Assembly: GCA_910579175.1 (NCBI GenBank)
Contig: CAJTTB010000001.1
Location: forward strand, 1-24,687
Source: an uncultured Oscillospiraceae bacterium
Lineage (GTDB): Bacteria; Bacillota; Clostridia; Oscillospirales; Ruminococcaceae
Reading direction: 5' to 3'
Length of the DNA: 24,687 bases
Positions 16,889 through 22,320 of the stretch are shown here, one piece after another. Under the pieces are notes generated by a model, which did not search any database, was not told the origin of the DNA, and saw only the letters and a program-made list of their open reading frames with translations. Both the position numbers and the translations under genes were made by a program. Numbering within the stretch: the stretch's first letter is position 1; every line of letters begins with the position of its first letter.

Positions 16889-17029
16889 TTGAGTAAGAGA
16901 AGACCTAAAAAAAGAAGAAACGGCAACAATAAGAATTCATCCCAAAAACTTCTTACAGTTACCGCTATTCTAACTTTGGTAAACGCTATTATTAGCTTCA
17001 TCAACAATCTAATAGATTTGTTTACCTAA
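16889..17029 (+). CDS. Hydrophobic small peptide, candidate type I toxin (46 aa)
   Basis: TTG start 5 bases after AAAGGAGGTGA, a near-complete anti-SD match and unusually strong. The N-terminus is very basic (MSKRRPKKRRNGNNKNSS), followed by one predicted membrane helix (LLTVTAILTLVNAIISFINN) and a short polar end LIDLFT. It has its own promoter (16834) and lies antisense to a transcript expected from the 12/12-consensus promoter at 17059-17087. Size, hydrophobicity, strong ribosome binding site and a convergent antisense promoter at the 3' end match type I toxins such as TxpA/RatA of the B. subtilis skin prophage, although no sequence similarity to TxpA is seen. It could instead be a harmless small membrane protein. 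Confidence 0.65.
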   Translation: MSKRRPKKRRNGNNKNSSQKLLTVTAILTLVNAIISFINNLIDLFT

Positions 17030-17052
17030 TATAATGAGGGAATTAATTCCCT
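16889..17052 (-). ncRNA. Putative antisense RNA to the toxin-like gene
   Basis: Inferred transcript from the leftward promoter at 17059-17087, starting near 17052 and running into the 3' end and body of the 46-aa gene. The promoter is seen directly. The RNA 3' end is not: only a weak 6-bp stem (TAAGAA/TTCTTA) occurs within the gene, so the length given is arbitrary. It would act as the antitoxin by base pairing if the locus is a type I system. Confidence 0.4.
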
Positions 17053-17057
17053 CATTA
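17032..17057. repeat. 26-bp perfect palindrome after the toxin-like gene
   Basis: The half-site TAATGAGGGAATT is followed directly by its exact reverse complement. As RNA it gives an 11-bp stem with a 4-base loop on either strand, with no T-run on either side. It sits 3 bases after the toxin-like stop and covers the predicted start of the antisense RNA, so both RNAs would carry the same hairpin, suitable for initial contact or stability. Confidence 0.75.
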
Positions 17058-17058
17058 C

Positions 17059-17087
17059 ATTATAGGTCTGAACTTGACAATTGTCAA
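17059..17087 (-). promoter_or_regulatory. Consensus antisense promoter against the toxin-like gene
   Basis: Minus strand TTGACA (17087-17082), 17-base spacer, TATAAT (17064-17059): 12 of 12 consensus. The -35 is half of a 14-bp palindrome (17074-17087, TTGACAATTGTCAA). There is no leftward open frame directly after it; the transcript would run into the rightward 46-aa gene. Confidence 0.75.
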
Positions 17088-17088
17088 T

Positions 17089-17181
17089 ATGATAATTGAT
17101 ATCTTAAAAGTAATCTTATCCCTAATTTGCGTTGGATTAAGCATCTATGCACTAATCCTATTAAAAAACAATAAAAAATAA
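17089..17181 (+). CDS. 30-aa membrane peptide
   Basis: ATG 17089 to TAA 17181. The product MIIDILKVILSLICVGLSIY is followed by ALILLKNNKK: one hydrophobic helix of about 20 residues with a basic C-terminal anchor. No ribosome binding site stands out, as the ATG directly follows the palindrome holding the antisense -35 box. It may be a second small membrane peptide of the island, or a leader for the HTH gene that follows 11 bases later. Composition argues for coding; translation is unproven. Confidence 0.4.
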   Translation: MIIDILKVILSLICVGLSIYALILLKNNKK

Positions 17182-17192
17182 AGGAGCTTTTT

Positions 17193-17408
17193 ATGAGTGA
17201 AGAAAAACAATTTTTGTCTGTTTCTGAGTTTGGAAAGAAGTACAATATGGATACTGGACGTATTCGCCGCCTAATTGGCGAGGGTCGGATTCAGGCTACT
17301 AAAATTGGAAGTCAGTGGATTATTCCCATTGACCAAGTGCCACCAGCAGACAAACGTGTAAAAAGTGGCAAATATCGAAATTGGAGAAAAACAGATAAAA
17401 CAGATTAG
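17193..17408 (+). CDS. Excisionase/MerR-type helix-turn-helix DNA-binding protein
   Basis: 71 residues, ATG 17193 with AAAGGAG 6 bases upstream. The sequence FLSVSEFGKKYNMDTGRIRR then LIGEGRIQATKIGSQWIIP is the winged-HTH pattern shared by excisionase-family and HTH_17 proteins; W and the IP that follow are the conserved wing. A basic tail (KRVKSGKYRNWRK) follows. It could be the phage Xis, but it lies in an island far from any integrase in the window, so a regulator of the island is equally possible. Confidence 0.75.
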   Translation: MSEEKQFLSVSEFGKKYNMDTGRIRRLIGEGRIQATKIGSQWIIPIDQVPPADKRVKSGKYRNWRKTDKTD

Positions 17409-17411
17409 TAC

Positions 17412-17437
17412 AAGGCAAAGAACATCTTTGCCTTTTT
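17412..17437 (+). terminator. Rightward intrinsic terminator closing the island
   Basis: AAGGCAAAGA (17412-17421), loop ACA, TCTTTGCCTT (17425-17434), T5 run at 17433-17437. The stem is a perfect 10 bp. It ends rightward transcription 4 bases after the HTH gene and just before the 3' end of the leftward gene at 17440, isolating the island from the phage operon. Confidence 0.85.
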
Positions 17438-17439
17438 AC

Positions 17440-17757
17440 TTATTTTTGAATCCTTTGCATATATTTTCCATAGCTTAGTCCGGTTCTGAGTGCTTGCCGG
17501 TTGATTGATTCTATTTGTTTGATTCCAGACTGATTTTTAGATTGATTGCTATTTAGATATGTATTTACCATACTTTTTAGCTCTTTTACCAAAACTATCG
17601 CTTGTCCTTTGGACAACAATACTTTTCCTTTTTCTCCAAAAATTACAATCTTGTTTCTTTCCTCATCTAGCCCATAGTATAAGCCAGATATTCCACCTGA
17701 TAGGATTGTGATATCTGGATACTGCTCTTGTAATTGGGCTATATTGCGACTATCCAC
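17440..17757 (-). CDS. Hypothetical phage protein (105 aa)
   Basis: GTG 17757 with GGGAG 6 bases upstream. The protein has an N-terminal SRNIAQLQEQYPDITILSGG segment, an alternating hydrophobic strand pair (GLYYGLDEERNKIVIFGEKG), a helix (AIVLVKELKSMVNTYL), and a polar Gln/Asn/Ser C-terminus. No family was recognised. It is the last leftward gene of the replication region, ending against the island terminator. A shortened copy of its 5' region appears to lie at 18345-18416. Confidence 0.7.
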   Translation of the reverse strand: MDSRNIAQLQEQYPDITILSGGISGLYYGLDEERNKIVIFGEKGKVLLSKGQAIVLVKELKSMVNTYLNSNQSKNQSGIKQIESINRQALRTGLSYGKYMQRIQK

Positions 17758-17837
17758 GATCTTCTCCCTACTAGGTAAATACCAACTGAATGAAAATATT
17801 TCTTGATCTGATTTTTAAACAACTTTTCTTTTGCCAT
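17739..17837 (-). pseudogene. N-terminal remnant of a VRR-NUC-type nuclease gene (32 aa)
   Basis: ATG 17837 reads MAKEKLFKNQIKKYFHSVGI, closely resembling the first ~25 residues of small phage VRR-NUC nucleases, which usually run to about 90-110 residues with a G-x-PD catalytic region. Here the frame ends after 32 residues in WIVAI and the catalytic part is absent; the 105-aa gene starts inside it. I infer a deletion that left only the N-terminal helix. The resemblance is from memory and short, so it may instead be an unrelated leader. Confidence 0.4.
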
Positions 17838-17841
17838 ATCA

Positions 17842-18312
17842 TTACCCACCCATTCGCGGACAAGGACAATCCCAATCCCAATTTTCATATTGAAGTGTTG
17901 CATCAAGAATAACTGTTCCATTCACAATTTCTATGATTTGACTGAATTGCCCACCCATTTCAAAGCCCTGAATCTTCATATCAACTCCATATTCTTTACA
18001 TAAAGCAAGTAATTGTTCTGATTCAATTACCCATGCAGCTTTCATAGGAAGAATTAAAATTTTTGAATTTTCTATATTGTTAGTGTACAATTCAATATAA
18101 TCAGGTTTACAAAAATGGCGACGACTGCCTTTGAGCCACAATAATCCTTCAATTTTAGAAATATAAAATGAGTTATCATCTTCTGAAGTAAAGGTCAGTT
18201 TGTCCTTTTCCTCACCTCTAAAATCTACAGGTTGTAACCCGTTTAAAATAAACGCTTTCAAATTTGTGATTTTTCCACGCACTTTCAAAAAACCTTCACA
18301 CCAATTTGGCAT
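17842..18312 (-). CDS. MPNWC-type phage protein (YubB/Api92-like ferredoxin fold)
   Basis: 156 residues, ATG 18312 with GAAAGGGTG 9 bases upstream. It begins MPNWCEGFLKVRGKITNLKA, the hallmark of a widespread phage and plasmid family whose ferredoxin-like core starts with MPNWC and a beta strand. Later parts contain KPDYIELYTNNIENSKILIL and WVIESEQLLALCKEYGVDMK, the family's two-layer alpha/beta layout. It ends WDWDCPCPRMGG. The function of the family is unknown; it is usually found with replication genes, as here. Confidence 0.7.
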   Translation of the reverse strand: MPNWCEGFLKVRGKITNLKAFILNGLQPVDFRGEEKDKLTFTSEDDNSFYISKIEGLLWLKGSRRHFCKPDYIELYTNNIENSKILILPMKAAWVIESEQLLALCKEYGVDMKIQGFEMGGQFSQIIEIVNGTVILDATLQYENWDWDCPCPRMGG

Positions 18313-18344
18313 AATTTTTTCACCCTTTCTTAATTCACGTTGAG

Positions 18345-18416
18345 TTAAACAGAAGCGAAAGCATTGCCTATTCTTTGGACAACAATATTTTCTCTTTTTT
18401 TCCTACGACTATCCAT
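18345..18416 (-). pseudogene. 23-aa open frame, likely internally deleted copy of the 17440-17757 gene start
   Basis: ATG 18416 follows AGGGGGAAGAG and overlaps the RusA TAG. It opens ATG GAT AGT CGT, like GTG GAT AGT CGC of the 105-aa gene at 17757. About 12 bases later it rejoins a stretch matching that gene's GKVLLSK coding region (18372-18401 versus 17608-17637 on the plus strand, 26 of 30 identical by eye). It seems to be a remnant that has lost about 100 bases; if translated it would be MDSRRKKRENIVVQRIGNAF plus ASV. Confidence 0.4.
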
Positions 18417-18762
18417 TCTCTTCCCCCTGAATCTCTATTTCCGTTCTGGGATATTGCTTGTCATACTTTGCTTTGAGCACTAACTCAATACAGTGAAAAC
18501 TATCATCTTTGATAATTCCAGCCCTTGTCAATCCGTCTAAAATCATCTTTCCTGAATAGTTATCTGGGTCTCTTCTTCTGTTATCTGGGAAATAATAGGT
18601 CAAAGTAACCACCGCTTTATTGGGTGTTTTTGCAGGTTTTGGCAGACATTTTAAAGCGATTAATTGTTGCCATTTCCGTTTTATCTGTTGATACTCCCAG
18701 TGATTTTTTCTACCGATAAATCGGTTGTTACTTGGTGGTATCTGGTCTATAATATATTTCAT
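18409..18762 (-). CDS. RusA-like Holliday junction resolvase
   Basis: 117 residues; ATG 18762 overlaps the helicase TGA as ATGA. The catalytic acidic cluster is visible in DNRRRDPDNYSGKMILDGLT followed by GIIKDDSF: Asp residues of R-x-D-x-D-N and of KDD coordinate metal, as in RusA. Near the N-terminus PPSNNRFIGRKNHW is also family-typical. It resolves branched DNA made by replication and recombination before packaging. Full family length, no lesions. Confidence 0.92.
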   Translation of the reverse strand: MKYIIDQIPPSNNRFIGRKNHWEYQQIKRKWQQLIALKCLPKPAKTPNKAVVTLTYYFPDNRRRDPDNYSGKMILDGLTRAGIIKDDSFHCIELVLKAKYDKQYPRTEIEIQGEENG

Positions 18763-20045
18763 CTCTGCTCCTGTAAAATATACTTGTGATATTGTGGATA
18801 CCAGTTAAATTTGACTGTTCCGGTCCCTCCATGACGGTTTTTCACAATCTGCAACGAAGCATTTAAAAATTCATCACCCAATAATAGTTGTTCACTTTTT
18901 TCTGCTCCAATAAACATTACAGTATCAGCGTCATTTCCAATATTATCTGACCCTTTTAAATCCCCTAAAACAGATACACTTTCTTTTCGATATTCCACCT
19001 CTCTTTTTTGCTGTACCAATACAACAAATGCAATATTTTCTTTCATTGCAATCTGTTTGAGTACTTTAGAAGTCTGTTGTAGGTTCTCCCAGTGCTTTTT
19101 CCGTTCATCTTGTGCCATCAGTCCAATATGGTCAATAAATACCACTTGTGGTTTATGCCGTCTAATCTTATTTGCTATATCATAGGTAGTCAAGTTTTGT
19201 TGTTCATCTAAAACAAGTGACATCTTCCCTAGAGTGTCCATAATTATTTGAAGACTATAAGTTTCCTCTGCACTTAAACTTTTATCACGCAGTTTCACAC
19301 TATTGATCTTGGTCACCCTTGAAACAATTCTCTCCATGATTTGCACCCTTGGCATTTCCATACTCAAATATAATACAGAAATACCCTCTTTCGCCATACA
19401 GGTTGCCAAATAGATAGCAAAGTCACTTTTTCCCATTCCGGAACGTCCAGACAGCACATTGTAACTTTTCGGTTGTAAACCTCCTAACAGATAATCCAGC
19501 CGACTAATCCCAGTTTTATGTGCTTCTTTCTTCAGGGAATACAAATGGTTTAAGTATTCGATAATACTATCCACCATATCCATCGATGTAGAACAATCTT
19601 CGATTTTGGTCAATTCATCTTGTACCTGCACCACTTTTTGAAAACAGTCCAGTACTTTTGATACTTCTGTACCAAAGTCTATCTCTCCCAATAAGTTTTG
19701 CAAATCCTTTTTGAGCAATCTCAACCGATAGGCAGAAAATACCTGTGTCACATGATGAGAGATTGTTACAGGCGTCATATAATATCCCAAACATTCCAGT
19801 ATTAGTGCTTTTCTTTGTTCCAATTCACCTGTTTTCATCGCTTCCAATACGGACGCAGTATCAATTGCATGTTGCTGCTGATAAAGGTCTCGGATTGCTG
19901 CAAACAGCTCTGACATCGGTTTCGCAGAAAAACACTTTGGCGTGAGTTTTGACAAGATATAGTCAAAGTTTTCATCAGAAATATCAGGAGATAACAATGC
20001 CCCTAACAGCGTTTTTTCGCTTTCTTCAACCAATTGCTGTATCAT
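18759..20045 (-). CDS. DnaB-type replicative helicase
   Basis: 428 residues; ATG 20045 overlaps the preceding TGA as ATGA. The N-terminal domain (residues 1-~105; EKTLLGALLSPDISDENFDY) matches DnaB_N. The RecA-like motor from about 170 has Walker A LSGRSGMGKSDFAIYLA, Walker B QVVFIDHIGLM, and the arginine-rich KNRHGGTGTVKFNW closing motif. This is the phage replicative helicase, loaded by the DnaD-like protein encoded just upstream. Confidence 0.95.
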   Translation of the reverse strand: MIQQLVEESEKTLLGALLSPDISDENFDYILSKLTPKCFSAKPMSELFAAIRDLYQQQHAIDTASVLEAMKTGELEQRKALILECLGYYMTPVTISHHVTQVFSAYRLRLLKKDLQNLLGEIDFGTEVSKVLDCFQKVVQVQDELTKIEDCSTSMDMVDSIIEYLNHLYSLKKEAHKTGISRLDYLLGGLQPKSYNVLSGRSGMGKSDFAIYLATCMAKEGISVLYLSMEMPRVQIMERIVSRVTKINSVKLRDKSLSAEETYSLQIIMDTLGKMSLVLDEQQNLTTYDIANKIRRHKPQVVFIDHIGLMAQDERKKHWENLQQTSKVLKQIAMKENIAFVVLVQQKREVEYRKESVSVLGDLKGSDNIGNDADTVMFIGAEKSEQLLLGDEFLNASLQIVKNRHGGTGTVKFNWYPQYHKYILQEQR

Positions 20046-20887
20046 GCAAACAACTCCTTTATTGACATCTTGCGTATTTGGTCAGGTGTCAATGGGTGGT
20101 CTGCGGCAATGATTTCTTCCATTGTCGGTATGCGTATTTCTTGGGGTTTCTCCGGCTTGGGTTGTCCACCTGATGATTCCAGTTCATCTTCCCAACGTTT
20201 TCCGTTTAGCCAAGTCGCTGGATAGGGTATGTATTGCACTTGCTGCCACTGAGAACTCTGTTTCTCCAAAGCAGTTAGCATAATATCTAAAAGACCATCA
20301 TCCACATCTAACTTGATAAAGGCTTTTTCTGCCTCTAGTTTTGCTGTCTTTTTCGGATAGGCTTCCCAAAACCGTTCAAAAAGCACAAGCGCTTTTTCTT
20401 TTTTATTTATTTTTTCTTTTTCTATTTTGTTTTGTTTAGTTTTGTTTTGTTTATATATGTCTACGCTTTGTACTACTCTTTGTACTTCGTTTTGTACTAC
20501 GCTTTGTACTTCGTTTTTTGCTACGCTTTTTACTTCGTCTTGTACTACTTCTTGTACTTCGTTTTGTGCTACTTCTTGTATTTCGTTTTCTGTTTCATAT
20601 TTGAAAGTAAAAGATTTGATTTTATATCGGTTAGGAAATCCCTTTTTTCCTTTTTGGAGTTCTATCAATCCTGCTTCTATTAATTCATCCCTCACTTTGA
20701 TTAAGGTAGCTTCTCGACTTACTTTAATGGCTGCCATCAGTCTTTGGTTGTCCACTGAAATCCACTCATTCCACCCGCTTTTATTAAACAGATTCATCAA
20801 TTTATACCATAATAATTGAGCTGAACTTGATAGATGATTCGTTTCTAACCACTGTTCAAAACCATTTATCTGTTTGATGTAGTTCAT
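20042..20887 (-). CDS. DnaD-like replication initiator with an 8-residue repeat linker
   Basis: 281 residues from ATG 20887, which has AAGGAG 8 bases upstream; a GTG at 20896 overlaps that site. Residues ~1-105 form a winged-helix domain (SSSAQLLWYKLMNLFNKSGW, VSREATLIKVRDELIEAGLI). A linker of about five copies of E/S-V-V/A-Q/K-N/D-E-V-Q/K follows (~110-150), then a Lys-rich stretch and a C-terminal part with FWEAYPKKTAKLEAEKAF and YPATWLNGKRWEDE, the typical end of phage initiator/helicase loader proteins. It precedes the helicase gene, and the two are coupled by a 4-base overlap. Confidence 0.88.
   Translation of the reverse strand: MNYIKQINGFEQWLETNHLSSSAQLLWYKLMNLFNKSGWNEWISVDNQRLMAAIKVSREATLIKVRDELIEAGLIELQKGKKGFPNRYKIKSFTFKYETENEIQEVAQNEVQEVVQDEVKSVAKNEVQSVVQNEVQRVVQSVDIYKQNKTKQNKIEKEKINKKEKALVLFERFWEAYPKKTAKLEAEKAFIKLDVDDGLLDIMLTALEKQSSQWQQVQYIPYPATWLNGKRWEDELESSGGQPKPEKPQEIRIPTMEEIIAADHPLTPDQIRKMSIKELFA
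20461..20590. repeat. 24-bp tandem coding repeat in the initiator gene
   Basis: About five imperfect 24-bp units in the initiator reading frame, each coding for an 8-residue E-V-V-Q-N-E-V-Q-like unit. Hydrophobic positions recur every 3-4 residues, suggesting a coiled coil or flexible helical linker. Unit boundaries are approximate. Confidence 0.7.
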
Positions 20888-20908
20888 CTTTTTCACTCCT
20901 TAGCTTTT

Positions 20909-21118
20909 TTACTTCTCTTGACATTCCTGTTCATCTTTATCCAACTGCATTTGAATAAAAGAAAAACACATCATTGCCGCACCAGTTAAATTGGGGGTTT
21001 CTCCTGTTTGTGCATAACTGAAAATTGCTCTTATTACTTCCCCCAATTCCTCATTGGAAAGTAAATCGAACTGTTTTTTATAGTCAACCAACAATTTAAT
21101 ATAGCTTAATTTTGCCAT
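20909..21118 (-). CDS. DUF6291-like phage protein (69 aa)
   Basis: ATG 21118 with TTAGGAGGAA 6 bases upstream gives MAKLSYIKLLVDYKKQFDLL, then SNEELGEVIRAIFSYAQTGE and MMCFSFIQMQLDKDEQECQE. This is the compact helical pattern of proteins encoded next to phage DnaD-like initiators and annotated DUF6291. The family role is unknown but linked to replication initiation by location. A longer frame reaches upstream to 21169 but lacks a comparable ribosome binding site. Confidence 0.75.
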   Translation of the reverse strand: MAKLSYIKLLVDYKKQFDLLSNEELGEVIRAIFSYAQTGETPNLTGAAMMCFSFIQMQLDKDEQECQEK

Positions 21119-21134
21119 GATTGTTCCTCCTAAT

Positions 21135-21317
21135 TTAACTTCTTTCAAAGTGCTCACATTTCTTACCACATGGGCTTCTATGTTTCAATCTTGGATACAC
21201 ACAATGTCCCGCATTACATGCAACTATCTCACTTTCCATTTTAATATAGTGCTGTATAAAGTGTTGACAGTTTGCACAAACTTCTTCTTTCACGTCTATT
21301 ATCATGCCTTTTATCAT
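21135..21317 (-). CDS. Cys-rich small protein (60 aa)
   Basis: Chosen ATG 21317 has GGAGGA 6 bases upstream; an upstream ATG at 21341 has only a weak site. The protein contains VCANCQHFIQHYIKM, then VACNAGHCVYPRLKHRSPCG and CEHFERS: five to six Cys and several His in the CxxCxHF...GHC.YPR...C.HF layout of small phage zinc-binding proteins. Function unknown. The bases around its ATG (GGAGG...ATGATAAAAGGCAT) recur at 21944-21957, where they head a 10-codon frame. Confidence 0.75.
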   Translation of the reverse strand: MIKGMIIDVKEEVCANCQHFIQHYIKMESEIVACNAGHCVYPRLKHRSPCGKKCEHFERS

Positions 21318-21352
21318 CCCAGTTCCTCCAACCACAATCATCTTTCTTGCTC

Positions 21353-21568
21353 TTATTCCCCTTTTGTGTTATCATAAAGGGGAAATAATTCTTCTACTGT
21401 GCTATTCAGTATATCTGCTATTATCAGGGCTGTTAATACATCTGGTAAACGTTCACCACTCTCATAATATTGATATGCTCTTTCTGATATTTTGGCTTTC
21501 TTTGCAACTTCCACTTGCATTAAGCCTGCTTTTTTGCGTGCTTCTTTTAGTTTATTTTTCAATATCAC
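21353..21568 (-). CDS. XRE-family regulator (Cro-like), leftward
   Basis: 71 residues; GTG 21568 or TTG 21562, after AAGGGGGAGA. It is a plain HTH_3 domain: LKEARKKAGLMQVEVAKKAK, ISERAYQYYESGERLPDVLT, then a short C-terminal helix. It is the first gene after the consensus leftward promoter at 21618-21646 and is divergent from the repressor at 21679, the position of Cro in lambda-like switches. Cro-like function is inferred from position. Confidence 0.88.
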   Translation of the reverse strand: MILKNKLKEARKKAGLMQVEVAKKAKISERAYQYYESGERLPDVLTALIIADILNSTVEELFPLYDNTKGE

Positions 21569-21590
21569 TCTCCCCCTTCTGAATTATAAC

Positions 21591-21642
21591 ATGCACAATT
21601 GTACTTGTTACAGCTTAATTATATCATGCACAATTATGCGTG
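21591..21642. promoter_or_regulatory. Operator pair of the 21679 switch
   Basis: Two related imperfect palindromes: GCACAATTGTAC (21593-21604) and GCACAATTATGC (21628-21639), the latter inside a wider 18-bp dyad CATGCACAATTATGCGTG. The second fills the spacer of the leftward consensus promoter; the first overlaps a possible rightward -35 (TTGTAC 21599-21604, 17-base spacer, TATCAT 21622-21627) and a weaker second leftward promoter (TATAAT at 21588-21583). Expected binding sites for the repressor and Cro-like protein. Confidence 0.7.
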
Positions 21643-21646
21643 TCAA
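21618..21646 (-). promoter_or_regulatory. Leftward early promoter 1, 12/12 consensus
   Basis: Minus strand TTGACA (21646-21641), 17-base spacer containing the operator, TATAAT (21623-21618). It drives the XRE gene at 21568 and, in all likelihood, the whole replication operon down to 17440. Confidence 0.85.
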
Positions 21647-21678
21647 TAAGATTTTTAAATATTTTACAGAGGTGTTTT

Positions 21679-21900
21679 ATGTCTGATTTTTGCAATAGGC
21701 TTCAACAATTAAAAAAAGATAATAATCTATTACAAAAGACCATTGCTATTGACAATGGTTTATCATTACGAGCATATCAATACTACGAACGTGGTGAGCG
21801 AGAACCCTCTTTATCTACTCTTATTTCCTTAGCTAATTACTTCAACGTTTCTCTTGACTACCTTGTTGGAAGAACAGACAAACCCGAAATAAACAAATAA
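21679..21900 (+). CDS. XRE-family repressor 1 (CI-like), rightward
   Basis: 73 residues from ATG 21679, with AGAGGT 6 bases upstream; a longer frame from 21640 has no such site. HTH_3 domain: FCNRLQQLKKDNNLLQKTIA, SLRAYQYYERGEREPSLSTL, ISLANYFNVSLDYLVGRTDK. The LDYLVGRTD ending is typical of short Gram-positive repressors with no separate C-terminal dimerisation or LexA-like cleavage domain, so induction by RecA self-cleavage is not expected. Divergent from the leftward XRE gene, with operators between. Confidence 0.9.
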   Translation: MSDFCNRLQQLKKDNNLLQKTIAIDNGLSLRAYQYYERGEREPSLSTLISLANYFNVSLDYLVGRTDKPEINK

Positions 21901-21924
21901 CCTGCTTAGTTTTCAACTATATGT

Positions 21925-21957
21925 CTAAAAATTTGTTGATAAAATGCCTTTTATCAT
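21925..21957 (-). pseudogene. 10-codon frame at the head of promoter 2, likely truncated duplicate of the Cys-rich gene start
   Basis: ATG 21957, preceded by GAGGAGGAG, reads MIKGILSTNF then TAG. The 14 bases at 21944-21957 are identical to 21304-21317, the start of the Cys-rich gene (MIKGMIIDV). Both sit after a GGAGG site. It is the only open frame between leftward promoter 2 and the 3' end of repressor 1. I infer that this was once the start of the same gene before repressor cassette 1 was inserted or duplicated here. Confidence 0.4.
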
Positions 21958-21976
21958 TTGGGGCTCCTCCTCGTAT

Positions 21977-22032
21977 AGTGAACAAATTGAACACTGTTAT
22001 TTTTTTCTATTATAGTGTACAATTTGTGCACT
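21977..22032. promoter_or_regulatory. Operator pair of the 22057 switch
   Basis: Two 19-bp imperfect palindromes, AGTGAACAAATTGAACACT (21977-21995) and AGTGTACAATTTGTGCACT (22014-22032), 18 bases apart. The second lies in the spacer of leftward promoter 2. The pair also flanks a possible rightward promoter (TTGAAC 21987-21992, 18-base spacer, TATAGT 22011-22016), so binding would control both directions. Confidence 0.75.
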
Positions 22033-22037
22033 GTCAA
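22009..22037 (-). promoter_or_regulatory. Leftward early promoter 2, 12/12 consensus
   Basis: Minus strand TTGACA (22037-22032), 17-base spacer formed by the palindromic operator, TATAAT (22014-22009). Its transcript enters the 10-codon frame and then runs antisense through repressor gene 1 (21679-21900). Confidence 0.85.
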
Positions 22038-22056
22038 GAAGTTTTTGGAGGTTTTT

Positions 22057-22320
22057 ATGTTTGGTGAAAGATTAAATAAAATTCGTAAATCTAAAAATAT
22101 TACTGCTCAATATATGGCTGATAATTTACAAATCACTCTGCGTTCTTACCGTATGTATGAAAGTGGAAACCGTTTTCCATCATTTGATATACTTGTAAAA
22201 ATAGCAGACATTCTAGACATATCTACAGATTATCTTCTTTGTCGAGATGAATTTTTGAAGTCTCGCGGAGTTTCCTTTGATGGATTCCCAATAAATCTTC
22301 CATCATATCCCATAGTATAA
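22057..22320 (+). CDS. XRE-family repressor 2 (CI-like), rightward
   Basis: 87 residues from ATG 22057, with TTGGAGG 5 bases upstream. HTH_3: FGERLNKIRKSKNITAQYMA, ITLRSYRMYESGNRFPSFDI, VKIADILDISTDYLLCRDEF. The C-terminal tail LKSRGVSFDGFPINLPSYP is a conserved ending in Bacillota phage repressors. Its last ~98 bases overlap, on the opposite strand, the end of the leftward XRE gene at 22223-22444, so each gene uses the other's antisense as coding sequence. Operators and promoter 2 lie just upstream. Confidence 0.9.
   Translation: MFGERLNKIRKSKNITAQYMADNLQITLRSYRMYESGNRFPSFDILVKIADILDISTDYLLCRDEFLKSRGVSFDGFPINLPSYPIV

Noticed and set aside
17074..17102. Rightward promoter at TTGACA 17074 for the 30-aa and HTH genes
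   Set aside because: At 16-18 base spacing the -10 matches are only about 3 of 6, so I did not list it.
20427..20819. Plus-strand Cys/Thr-rich frames (TTLCTSFC-like)
   Set aside because: Antisense shadows of the 24-bp repeats in the initiator gene.
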